A stretch of 64,000 nt of DNA, from contig PHCB01000001.1 in assembly GCA_002842095.1 (NCBI GenBank), positions 248,001-312,000 of the forward strand. Direction: 5' to 3'. The translations under genes were made by a program, and so were the position numbers. Positions 56,069 through 64,000 of the stretch are shown here, one piece after another; the first letter of the stretch is position 1; the number at the start of each line of letters is the position of its first letter. The stretch is from a candidate division BRC1 bacterium HGW-BRC1-1. Lineage in GTDB: Bacteria > Sumerlaeota > Sumerlaeia > Sumerlaeales > Sumerlaeaceae. The notes under the pieces are model-generated. The model worked only from the letters and a program-made list of their open reading frames with translations, had not been told where the DNA came from and made no database searches.

Positions 56069-56623
56069 TTATTTCTTTTCTGACAGCATGGTTTGCAGAT
56101 ACGTGTCTGCATTTTCGTTAAACTTCCTAATGCAGCCATCACAGCACAGCCCTACCTCGTAACCCTTATAATCGACCTTCGACCCTTTCTGCATGGATCC
56201 GACGGCCTTTCCACTTACCGGGCATGTTTTATTGTTAAGAGGTGTTGTGGCGTTGCTTTGCGGTTTCGACTCAACGGGGCTGGTCTTCTTGGACTTCATA
56301 GCCTTGTCGAGAAAGACGTCTGGATCTTTATTAAAATCCTTCTCGCAGCCCGAGCAACACAGGTTAACCTCGTGGCCCTTATAGACGACTTTTTCGCCGC
56401 CCCCCTCAATCGGGTCGCCACTAACGGGGCAAATTGCATTGTTTACAGCACGGTTTTTTGTGGCGGTTGTCAGGGCATTCGTTTTCGTGGCGGTGGACTG
56501 CAGTTCACTGGTACTCGACATTTTCTGCATGTTCATGTGGTGCTGGTGATCCTGGGCCTGTGCGTTGATATTTACAGCAAGCGTTAAAACTGCTGCGATA
56601 GTGAGTGTGACGATTCTCTTCAT
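56069..56623 (-). CDS. Secreted protein with two YHS/TRASH-like metal-binding domains
   Basis: The 184-residue protein has a signal peptide (ending INAQAQ), a His/Met-rich start (DHQHHMNMQKMS), and two copies of a cysteine domain: CPVSGDPIEGGGEKVVYKGHEVNLCCSGC and CPVSGKAVGSMQKGSKVDYKGYEVGLCCDGC. The pattern CPVSG...CCxGC with a final short helix resembles YHS or TRASH metal-binding modules. With the downstream multicopper oxidase, copper or a similar metal is the likely ligand. An AAGGA sits 9 bases before the ATG. The duplication is recent in form, with similar spacing in both copies. Confidence 0.85.
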   Translation of the reverse strand: MKRIVTLTIAAVLTLAVNINAQAQDHQHHMNMQKMSSTSELQSTATKTNALTTATKNRAVNNAICPVSGDPIEGGGEKVVYKGHEVNLCCSGCEKDFNKDPDVFLDKAMKSKKTSPVESKPQSNATTPLNNKTCPVSGKAVGSMQKGSKVDYKGYEVGLCCDGCIRKFNENADTYLQTMLSEKK

Positions 56624-56793
56624 TTTAGATTATCCTTATAATAGTGCAGGGGGAAATATATTAACGGGCGGAGCAAGGCTTGGTCGATGCCAGACCCTGC
56701 TATTGCACCTGCATGATTTCCGGCAAACATCCCCTAAACGGGAGGTCACCACAGAAGAAATGGATTGGGCGCAATTCTTCCTTGGCGGCTATC

Positions 56794-57201
56794 TCATAGC
56801 CTGAGAGAACGGTTTACGATAAACTTTGCGCATCCGTAGGCCATCGGCTGCGGCAAACCCTCGAGCGAGAGCCCTCTAAACAGTTCCCTGGGTAAAACCG
56901 CGGTAGGGATAAGAAGATTTTTTCCACTGTCGATTTTAACCAAGTTGCTGGCAGGGGCCGGAGCAACCGGGAGTTCTTCTTCGCCCGAATCACAAAGGCA
57001 TTGACCTTGAGCGCAATGCCCGCTGCAACACTGCGCCCCACAAGTAGCTGACCGGCATGGAGAAGAAGCGGGCGAGGTAGCGGGGCACGATGTTCGAGCT
57101 TCCCGATTCGGTTGCGATTGCGGACTCAGATGATCAGGGCAAGCAGCACCTACAGCCGCGAGACACAAAATCCAAATCATCGGAATGAAGCGCAATATCA
57201 T
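56794..57201 (-). CDS. Small secreted cysteine-rich protein
   Basis: The 135-residue product has a signal peptide (MILRFIPMIWILCLAAVGA) and then a cysteine cluster (TSCPATSPASSPCRSATC, GAQCCSGHCAQGQCLC). No family was recognised. The cluster could bind metal or form disulfides in the periplasm. It lies in the copper block, upstream of the YHS gene on the same strand and divergent from the Met/His-rich lipoprotein, so a role in metal handling is suspected. Confidence 0.55.
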   Translation of the reverse strand: MILRFIPMIWILCLAAVGAACPDHLSPQSQPNREARTSCPATSPASSPCRSATCGAQCCSGHCAQGQCLCDSGEEELPVAPAPASNLVKIDSGKNLLIPTAVLPRELFRGLSLEGLPQPMAYGCAKFIVNRSLRL

Positions 57202-57240
57202 ACCAATTCTAAGATCATCCTGAGTAAAAATTCAAAGCTA

Positions 57241-57256
57241 CGGCGAGCGCTCGCCG
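57241..57256. promoter_or_regulatory. Perfect 16-base palindrome between divergent copper-block genes
   Basis: CGGCGAGCGCTCGCCG is fully self-complementary. It lies in the 167-base gap between the cysteine-rich gene (minus) and the Met/His-rich lipoprotein gene (plus), about 40 bases from the first and 110 from the second start. It may be an operator; a hairpin-terminator role is less likely because no long T-run follows. Confidence 0.4.
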
Positions 57257-57368
57257 GGTTGGGATTTTTCGAAATCGCTCAGTTCATCCAGAGAGAGCGA
57301 AAATAATACTTTGACTTCAACCTCACACGTTCTCGACGCTTTATCACTTCCTTCGGAGGACGATTTCC

Positions 57369-58004
57369 ATGGTGCCCGTCAAAATTTTTATTCTCGGCTT
57401 GAGCGCATGCCCCCTCCTCCTCATCGCCTGCGCAACTCAGCCGATTTATGTTCCCCTTTCCCCCTCGCATCCTGCAAGTCCCTGGGCCTGCGAAACTCCT
57501 CAACCTCCCCCGTCCACCACACTGGCCATCCATAAATCTGAAATTGTCCCAGCCAATCCCGATTGGCAGATTGCGGGCATACGCGACAACGAATTCCACG
57601 GTCACGCCGCTGGACAACCTTCCACAATGGACATGATGGGGCAAGGCCACATGATGATGGATAGTAGCAGCCCCGCGAAGAAAACGAAAGCACCGGGCAT
57701 GATAAAGATGTCAGCGCCCGCCGATAAAGTCGATTACACCCCCCAAAATGCAGAGAGCCCCCAAGCGACAAGTCCCGCCGAACACGAGCCTGAACGACAT
57801 CTGGATCACGCTGCCCCGGATAGAAAAGAAACCGGATACCAGGCGGCACCCATTGCTCCACCGATGGATCAGATGGGGAACATGGACCACATGAACCACA
57901 TGGCCCCCGAAAAGGCTCCAGCCAGCGAAATGAAAATGGACCCGAATAGTGATAAGCCGGCGAAAACAGAACCCGTCTTGGATCACAGTCAGCATGAACA
58001 ATAA
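57369..58004 (+). CDS. Met/His-rich lipoprotein, probable copper binding
   Basis: The 211-residue protein begins with a lipobox-type signal (LGLSACPLLLIACATQ) and a good GGAGG 10 bases upstream. Its mature part has many Met-x-x-Met and His-Met clusters (MDMMGQGHMMMDSSS, MDQMGNMDHMNHMAPEKAP), typical of periplasmic copper-binding proteins. No folded domain is recognised. It starts a three-gene run with the TolC-like and multicopper oxidase genes, whose starts overlap. Confidence 0.75.
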   Translation: MVPVKIFILGLSACPLLLIACATQPIYVPLSPSHPASPWACETPQPPPSTTLAIHKSEIVPANPDWQIAGIRDNEFHGHAAGQPSTMDMMGQGHMMMDSSSPAKKTKAPGMIKMSAPADKVDYTPQNAESPQATSPAEHEPERHLDHAAPDRKETGYQAAPIAPPMDQMGNMDHMNHMAPEKAPASEMKMDPNSDKPAKTEPVLDHSQHEQ

Positions 58005-59607
58005 CCGCTGTTTCATTTCCGCAAGAGGGGGCACGAAACGTTCAAGTACCATCGTTGGTTTTATTTTCATTCTGTTTCTGGTTCAGCCCGTTGCGATGTC
58101 CGTTGCTGCTCCCGCCCCCGGAGCGGATGCCATGCAAGACATACAAAACGTCACCACCGGTCGAACTGGCTATAAGCTCGCACCCGTAAACGAAGCCCAG
58201 TGTGAAGAAACTATCCAATACGCCATCTCATGCCTGCTCGAAAACTCCCTCTCCAAAGATGAAGCAGTCCAGATAGCCCTTCTCAATAATCGTGAACTCC
58301 AGGCCCGCCTCGCCGACCTTGGCATAGCTCGAGGAGATCTTATCGATGCCGGCCTTCTTAAAAATCCGCTCCTCGATTTCCTCTACCGCAAATCCAATGC
58401 TCCTGACACCCTTGCCAATCTCGAATGGAGTGTCACCCTCGACTTTTTGAATCTCCTTACACTTCCCTTACGCCGTGCTATTGCCGCTTCCGAATTTGAA
58501 ACAACCAAACTCGAAATCGCCAATGACGTTCTGAACCTTGCATTCGATGTCCAGTCTGCTTACTATAATTTGCAGGCTGCCACTCAGGCTGGGAAGATGT
58601 ATCAGGCAGCCGTCAACGCCTCAAAAGCAGCGTACGACGGAGCCCAAGTTCTCCACGAGGCCGGTAATATTACTGATTTGGCTTTCCACCAGGAACAGGC
58701 CATCTATGAGGAGCAAAAGCTTCTTTTAGCTGAAGCTGAGACGGAGACTGTAGCCCTTCGCGAAGAGCTCAACATGCTCATGGGACTTTGGGGGAATCAG
58801 GTCGCGTGGAAAATCCCTGACAAATTGCCGGAAATGCCAGCTCGTGAATTCCAGGGAGCGGGGCTTGAGTCCGTCGCCGTCTATCAACGATTGGATCTTG
58901 CATCAATCCGACAGGATATCGAGACCCTCGCCAGAGAATCCGGTCTTCAGGATGCTACGCGGCTCTTGCCCGAACTCTCCGGACAATTCGCAGCAGAGCG
59001 CGATACAGACGGGTCGTGGCTTCGCGGGGGTGGCGTGTCGCTTCCCATTCCACTTTTCAATCAGGGACAAGGCCGAGTCCTGAAGGCACAGGCAAAGCTG
59101 AATCAAGCGCGCCATCGCTATTACGCCAAAGCAGTCAACATCCGTTCAGAAGTGCGTAAAGCTTTCGCCCAGATGCGCAAAAATCGCGAGCGCGTTCGCT
59201 ATTACGATAAAATCATGCTGCCTCTGCGCAAACGTATGGTTGAAGAATCTCATCTTCTTTTCAACAGCATGGATGTGAGCCCCTTTGAACTGCTTGCATC
59301 AAAGCGCGAAGAGATTAATGCTCAGCGCGATCGAACGGAAGCCCTTCGCGCCTATTGGGTAGCTCGCTCAGACCTTGAACGCGCCTTGGGGGGAAGCTTT
59401 CAGTGCTATACCGGCCCGAACTCCACACCCCCCAATGAAGGCTCACAATCTAACGATAAAATCCGAAAAAGAATTCCGTCAGGTGACGCTCCCTCAGGGA
59501 CCGCAAACCCAAACAGCGGTGGTTCAGCGACTGGTAAAGCTGGTACTGATGGTTCGGGCACGGCTGCCACGGGGTCTGTGGCTGCGAGTTCAGGAGGCGC
59601 AATATGA
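57994..59607 (+). CDS. TolC-like outer membrane factor (CusC/CzcC-type)
   Basis: I start at the ATG at 57994, overlapping the lipoprotein stop by 11 bases, giving 537 residues. The protein shows two long helical halves typical of outer membrane efflux proteins: EAVQIALLNNRELQARLADLGIARGDLIDAGLLKNP and the repeat of similar helices around ELLASKREEINAQRDR. The C-terminus after about residue 475 is a Gly/Ser-rich disordered tail. Partners such as an RND pump or membrane fusion protein are not adjacent, so it must use distant ones or serve another purpose. Confidence 0.9.
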   Translation: MNNNRCFISARGGTKRSSTIVGFIFILFLVQPVAMSVAAPAPGADAMQDIQNVTTGRTGYKLAPVNEAQCEETIQYAISCLLENSLSKDEAVQIALLNNRELQARLADLGIARGDLIDAGLLKNPLLDFLYRKSNAPDTLANLEWSVTLDFLNLLTLPLRRAIAASEFETTKLEIANDVLNLAFDVQSAYYNLQAATQAGKMYQAAVNASKAAYDGAQVLHEAGNITDLAFHQEQAIYEEQKLLLAEAETETVALREELNMLMGLWGNQVAWKIPDKLPEMPAREFQGAGLESVAVYQRLDLASIRQDIETLARESGLQDATRLLPELSGQFAAERDTDGSWLRGGGVSLPIPLFNQGQGRVLKAQAKLNQARHRYYAKAVNIRSEVRKAFAQMRKNRERVRYYDKIMLPLRKRMVEESHLLFNSMDVSPFELLASKREEINAQRDRTEALRAYWVARSDLERALGGSFQCYTGPNSTPPNEGSQSNDKIRKRIPSGDAPSGTANPNSGGSATGKAGTDGSGTAATGSVAASSGGAI

Positions 59608-60974
59608 TTTCTCGTCGCAATCTTATCTTAACGGGAGCGGCTCTCGCAGGCGGAACGCTTCTTAATCCTCCCGGTCAGATCCTCGCGCAAACGCCCAGCA
59701 TGGGCGATAAAAACGTCACAGATCCCGACTCCGTCCAGTCCACTGTCAATGTTGGCAATCGAACCTTCTCTCCGGGAAAGCCCGGAGTAGATTACAGACC
59801 GGTTGTTACCCCCAATCTTCCAACTTTACCCTGGCAGATTGTGAACGGCATCAAGGTTTTTCATCTCGTGGTGGAAGAAATGTGGCATGAGTTTACTCCC
59901 GGCCTCGAAGCCATCTGCTGGGGGTATAATGGTCATGTCCACGGACCCACTCTGGAAGCCGTCGAAGGGGACCGCGTACGCATTTATGTGACAAATAAAC
60001 TCAAGGCCCCCACGACCATTCATTGGCATGGTTTTCTACTGCCAAACGGGATGGATGGTGTCGGCGGTTTGACCCAAAAGCTCATTAACTCCGGCCAAAC
60101 CTTCAAATACGAATTCACCCTCCGTCAGCATGGCAGCCTTATGTATCATTCCCACCACGATGAAATGACACAGATGGGCATGGGACTCATGGGCTCTTTC
60201 ATTATCCATCCCCGTGAGCCTGTATGGGATCCACCGGATCGCGACTTCGTCTTCATGTTGAGTGAATGGAGATTGGACAATGGCACCTATCGACCCAATA
60301 TCATGGAAATGTCGGACTTCAATCTTCTGACTTTCAACGCCAAAGCTTTCCCCGGTACCGAGCCCCTTGTGGTAAAATCTGGTGAACGTGTGCGCATACG
60401 GATTGGAAACCTCAGCGCCATTGATAACCACCCGATCCACCTGCACGGACATTCATTCACGGTCATGGAAACCGACGGTGGACGGATTCCTGAATCGGCC
60501 CGCTGGCCTGAAACAACGATGTTCGTTCCAGTCGGAACCACAAGAACGATTGAATTCGTTGCGGGGGCACCTGGAGATTGGCCCCTCCATTGCCATATGA
60601 CCCACCACACCATGAATCAAATGGGACACAACACCCCCAACACCGTCGGCGTAAGGAACGCCGCGTATGACAAAGAGGTCCAGAAAATTATTCCCGGATA
60701 CATGACCATGGGTTCTGAAGGCATGGGTGACATGGGAATGATGCACATGGCCATGCCTGAAAACTCAGTGGCTATGATGGGAGCCTATGGTCCCTTCGAT
60801 TATATCACAATGGGCGGCATGTTTACAGTTCTCAAGGTGCGTGAAAACGACCCTTCTCTGAAAGAAGATGCGAGCGGAAAAATCACAGATCCCGGCTGGT
60901 ACCAGCATCCGGAAGGTACAATCGCAGGCCCCGCCAGTGTGGACGAGTTGAATCAAGATGGGATTAAGGTCTGA
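59604..60974 (+). CDS. Multicopper oxidase with twin-arginine signal
   Basis: The 456-residue enzyme overlaps the TolC stop (ATGA) and starts with a Tat signal (ISRRNLILTGAALAGG). All copper-site clusters are present: THWHGFLLPNGMDG, YHSHHDEMTQMGMGLMG, HPIHLHGHSFTV and the C-terminal HCHMTHHTMNQM, where the T1 copper ligands fit HCHxxxHxxxxM. A Met-rich stretch (GMGDMGMMHMAM) lies before it, as in CopA/CueO. It oxidises Cu(I) to the less toxic Cu(II) or other substrates in the periplasm. Confidence 0.95.
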   Translation: MISRRNLILTGAALAGGTLLNPPGQILAQTPSMGDKNVTDPDSVQSTVNVGNRTFSPGKPGVDYRPVVTPNLPTLPWQIVNGIKVFHLVVEEMWHEFTPGLEAICWGYNGHVHGPTLEAVEGDRVRIYVTNKLKAPTTIHWHGFLLPNGMDGVGGLTQKLINSGQTFKYEFTLRQHGSLMYHSHHDEMTQMGMGLMGSFIIHPREPVWDPPDRDFVFMLSEWRLDNGTYRPNIMEMSDFNLLTFNAKAFPGTEPLVVKSGERVRIRIGNLSAIDNHPIHLHGHSFTVMETDGGRIPESARWPETTMFVPVGTTRTIEFVAGAPGDWPLHCHMTHHTMNQMGHNTPNTVGVRNAAYDKEVQKIIPGYMTMGSEGMGDMGMMHMAMPENSVAMMGAYGPFDYITMGGMFTVLKVRENDPSLKEDASGKITDPGWYQHPEGTIAGPASVDELNQDGIKV

Positions 60975-61359
60975 AATCTCGGTGAATTGAATCGTAACTG
61001 CGGAAAACCCTCCCGCTGCCTCGGAGTTTACACAGTTTGTTGGTTGTCTCCGCAGAGCAGGAAAAAGTCCCAGATGGCCTGCAAGTCGAAGCATCTGCTC
61101 CCCCGATATTTTACCGAGTTTTCTGGCGGTGCCGCCCATGAACAAGGTGAAGAGAAAACAAGAATCAGGTATTATGGGCAGTCAAAAGCGAAAGGCACAT
61201 CTCACCACAAGGTAATTGAGTCACGAAAGGATGCAACATCAGGTCGGGCATTTTGGGGGCTTGCACACCGGTTGCACACCGGTTGCACACCGACGAAAAG
61301 CTGGGGCGAGATGCCGACTTTCGGAGTCCTCAATTGAAAGAATATCGTCAGTAAAACCA
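60975..61359. other. Non-coding region between multicopper oxidase and tRNA-Ser
   Basis: No convincing gene is seen in these 385 bases; the ORFs listed have no family likeness. It contains the three-copy repeat at 61261-61293. This stretch sits against the 3' end of a tRNA-Ser gene, the usual place for an island boundary, so decayed integrase sequence is possible, but no Arg/His/Tyr integrase motif could be read. Confidence 0.4.
61261..61293. repeat. Three tandem 11-base repeats near tRNA-Ser
   Basis: The unit TTGCACACCGG occurs three times in direct order; the third copy ends in A. It lies 67 bases from the 3' end of the tRNA gene. Phased 11-base units put the repeats on one face of the helix, as in protein-binding sites. 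Confidence 0.7.
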
Positions 61360-61453
61360 TGGCGGAGAGGCGGGGATTCGAACCCCGGAAACCGGGTTTA
61401 AACGGTTTAACCGCTTTCGAGGCGGTCGCCTTCAACCACTCGGCCACCTCTCC
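61360..61453 (-). tRNA. tRNA-Ser (anticodon CGA)
   Basis: The minus strand reads GGAGAGGTGGCCGAGTGGTT with acceptor stem GGAGAGG/CCTCTCC, anticodon loop CTCGAAA (CGA, serine), a long variable arm of class II tRNAs, the T-loop GGTTCGAATCC, and an encoded CCA. Discriminator base is G. The length with CCA is 94 bases. Confidence 0.97.
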
Positions 61454-61574
61454 GCACGGGTTGCATCATGGGCAATTTTGCCTCCGCAAGTTAGGCGGTT
61501 CCGGGGCATATTATTCGTTCATTCTGACCCGCCGACTACCCTCTTCTGCGAATCACCCGCGCCCTTGGGCGTAA

Positions 61575-62549
<975 letters not shown>

Positions 62550-62565
62550 CCGACCACCCATTGCC

Positions 62566-62606
62566 TTTCCGGCGCGGCACGCTGATCATTGCCGCCGCGC
62601 CGGAAA
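62566..62606. repeat. Long inverted repeat after mdh
   Basis: TTTCCGGCGCGGC and GCCGCGCCGGAAA form a perfect 13-base stem with a 15-base loop, 17 bases after the mdh stop. There is no T-run after either arm, so it may stabilise the 3' end of the mRNA or be a protein-binding or Rho-linked terminator. Confidence 0.7.
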
Positions 62607-62630
62607 GAACGGGGGCGGCAGACGCACGCA

Positions 62631-64000
62631 ATGGCCGGCAATCGACAGAAAAAATATGGGCCAGGCACTAGCCCCGCCAGCCCCCAAGGCTCGCACGCCG
62701 GTTTCAACGCCCCCCGCGCGGCCATGCTTGTGGCGTCCGCGTTCATCGCTTTCGTTGTCGTTATCGTCCACCTGCCGAACCTCCAGCACGCGCTCACGAA
62801 CTGGGATGACAACGTTAATATCTCGGCGAACCCGCTGCTCAATCCGGTCAGTTTTCGCAACGTCGCGCGCTTCTGGACCGAGCCCTACGCCAACCTCTAC
62901 GTCCCGCTGACGTATACCACCTGGGCCGCGGAACGCGCCGCCTTCGGCGCGGCGGCCTGGCCGCAATTCCTCGGCAATCTGCTGCTCCATTGCGGCTCCG
63001 CGCTGATGCTCTTTCGGCTGATCCTGCGCCTCATTCCGCGCGACCTACAAGCCCATCGCGTCCCTGCCGCGCTCCTCGGCGCGCTTCTGTTTGCCTTGCA
63101 TCCCGTTCAGGTTGAATCGGTTGCATGGGCGACAGGACGCAAAGACACGCTCAGCGGATTCTTGGTCCTTGCGGCGCTGTTGTTATACGTCCGCGCCGCG
63201 CAAAGTTCATCCGGTGCCGACGCGCTTGCCCGCCTGCGACGCCCGGCGTGGTGGGCCGCGCAGGCCGCATTCGTCGCGGCCATTCTCGCGAAGCCGTCCG
63301 CCGTCACGTTTCCCGCGTTGGCCTTCGCCCTCGACTGGTTGGCCCTGGGAACCACCGCTCGCGTGGCACTGGCCTCGGCTGCTCCGCCCCTCGCAATCTC
63401 TGCTCTGGCCATCGCCCTCACCGCCACAGCCCAGCCAATCCCCGAGGCGCTCCAGCGCCACTTCACGCCGCTGTGGACGCGCCCCTTCATCGCCGCCGAT
63501 GCCCTGCTTTTTTATATGCGCAAGATTGTCTGGCCCACCGGCCTCGGTGCCAACTACGGGCGCACCCCTGCCGTCGTCATGGCCGGGTCGCGCGCCCTCC
63601 TTCCCCTCACGCTCCTCGCCACGGCCGCTGCGGCGGTGGTCATAACTTTCACGCGGCTCAAACGCCGCGTGGCCCTGCGCCCCTCCCTCGTCTTCGCGGG
63701 GCTTCTCCTCGCCTTCCTCGCCCTCACACCCGTGCTCGGCTTGGTTCCGTTTATCTATCAATCCAAGTCCACCGTGGGCGATCGCTACCTTTACATCCCC
63801 ATGGCCGGAGCGGCCATCGCCCTCGCGATGCTCTGGCGTCGCGCCGCTATCGCCGCAACCCCGCGCTCGCGCTGGGCGCCTTTATCGGGAGCAACAGCAC
63901 TCTTGATCCTCTACGCAGCCCTTTCGGTTTCTCAAGCCGGCACCTGGCGCAACTCCTTCACGCTCTGGACTCGCGCCGTTCAGGTCGCCCCCCAGGCCCC
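62631..64000 (+). CDS. TMTC/DUF1736-type multi-pass membrane protein with TPRs likely downstream (partial)
   Basis: This gene is absent from the ORF track because it runs off the window without a stop; I translated it directly. The ATG at 62631 (MAGNRQKKYGPGT) opens a frame that stays open for 456 codons. It has a first membrane segment around VASAFIAFVVVIVHLPN, then NWDDNVNISANPLL, the marker LHPVQVESVAWATGRKD, and QSKSTVGDRYLYIPMAG. These are hallmarks of TMTC-like glycosyltransferases of the GT-C type with DUF1736, usually ending in TPR repeats beyond the window. It would transfer sugars at the membrane; target unknown. Confidence 0.85.
   Translation, partial: MAGNRQKKYGPGTSPASPQGSHAGFNAPRAAMLVASAFIAFVVVIVHLPNLQHALTNWDDNVNISANPLLNPVSFRNVARFWTEPYANLYVPLTYTTWAAERAAFGAAAWPQFLGNLLLHCGSALMLFRLILRLIPRDLQAHRVPAALLGALLFALHPVQVESVAWATGRKDTLSGFLVLAALLLYVRAAQSSSGADALARLRRPAWWAAQAAFVAAILAKPSAVTFPALAFALDWLALGTTARVALASAAPPLAISALAIALTATAQPIPEALQRHFTPLWTRPFIAADALLFYMRKIVWPTGLGANYGRTPAVVMAGSRALLPLTLLATAAAAVVITFTRLKRRVALRPSLVFAGLLLAFLALTPVLGLVPFIYQSKSTVGDRYLYIPMAGAAIALAMLWRRAAIAATPRSRWAPLSGATALLILYAALSVSQAGTWRNSFTLWTRAVQVAPQA

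Noticed and set aside
61261-61293. CRISPR array
   Set aside because: Only three 11-base units with no spacers.
60987-61337. 116-residue plus-strand ORF as an integrase remnant
   Set aside because: No Arg/His/Tyr recombinase motif can be read in any frame, so a remnant cannot be supported.

Overview
The window is GC-rich chromosomal DNA from a free-living, Gram-negative-type bacterium. Evidence for a double membrane is a TolC-like outer membrane factor, an AsmA-like secreted protein, periplasmic D-Ala-D-Ala carboxypeptidases, and twin-arginine and lipoprotein signals. The mix of an Amuc_1100-like pilus protein, a lone prepilin with an unusual tail, a TMTC/DUF1736-type TPR membrane protein and many cytoplasmic TPR proteins suggests an uncultivated lineage near the PVC/FCB groups (for example Sumerlaeota or Hydrogenedentota). 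This placement is a low-confidence inference; no rRNA gene is present to settle it.

Layout. 0-6.4 kb: a STAS-TPR signalling protein, an Amuc_1100-like protein, a secreted thioredoxin-like protein, and two peptidoglycan carboxypeptidases (VanY type and PBP4/DacB type). 6.4-13.2 kb: a run of minus-strand genes in the order holA, AsmA-like, CAP-domain, Gfo/Idh/MocA oxidoreductase, M42 peptidase, pcm and an NtrC-type regulator. 13.4-18.1 kb: hemB, ddl, a small excisionase-type HTH protein and a tail-anchored TPR protein. 18.3-20.5 kb: an AT-richer insert with a nucleotidyltransferase-like gene and a GH35 beta-galactosidase that has a Gram-positive-style ribosome binding site. 20.9-24.6 kb: an orphan sugar ABC permease, then an ArsR-methyltransferase fusion with a palindromic operator at its start codon, followed by ahcY. 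24.6-38.3 kb: housekeeping and carbohydrate genes (mannose-1-phosphate guanylyltransferase, gph, HisN/IMPase, dapA, truA, clpS, bioF-like, tsaE, a GT4 glycosyltransferase, hydantoinase A, GH18, a TIM-barrel isomerase). 38.3-50.5 kb: a 1366-residue hybrid histidine kinase, a DEAD-box helicase, a YdiJ-like FAD/Fe-S dehydrogenase and a GGDEF-EAL protein. 50.5-56.0 kb: a ModE-like regulator, a prepilin, and a tightly overlapping operon of DUF364, FecCD permease, ATPase, binding protein and THEP1-like NTPase, probably for metal or oxyanion uptake. 56.0-61.0 kb: a lower-GC copper-handling block lying against the 3' end of a tRNA-Ser gene. 61.6-64.0 kb: mdh and a TMTC-like membrane protein that runs off the window and is missing from the ORF track.

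Functional links. The ArsR-methyltransferase and ahcY probably form a self-regulated unit for the S-adenosylmethionine cycle. The FecCD-type operon has 4-base stop/start overlaps at every junction from DUF364 to the binding protein, so those products are probably made together. The best candidates for less-described biology are that operon with its ModE-like neighbour, the copper block with its divergent palindrome, and the ArsR-methyltransferase operator. No CRISPR array, rRNA, transposase or intact integrase was seen.
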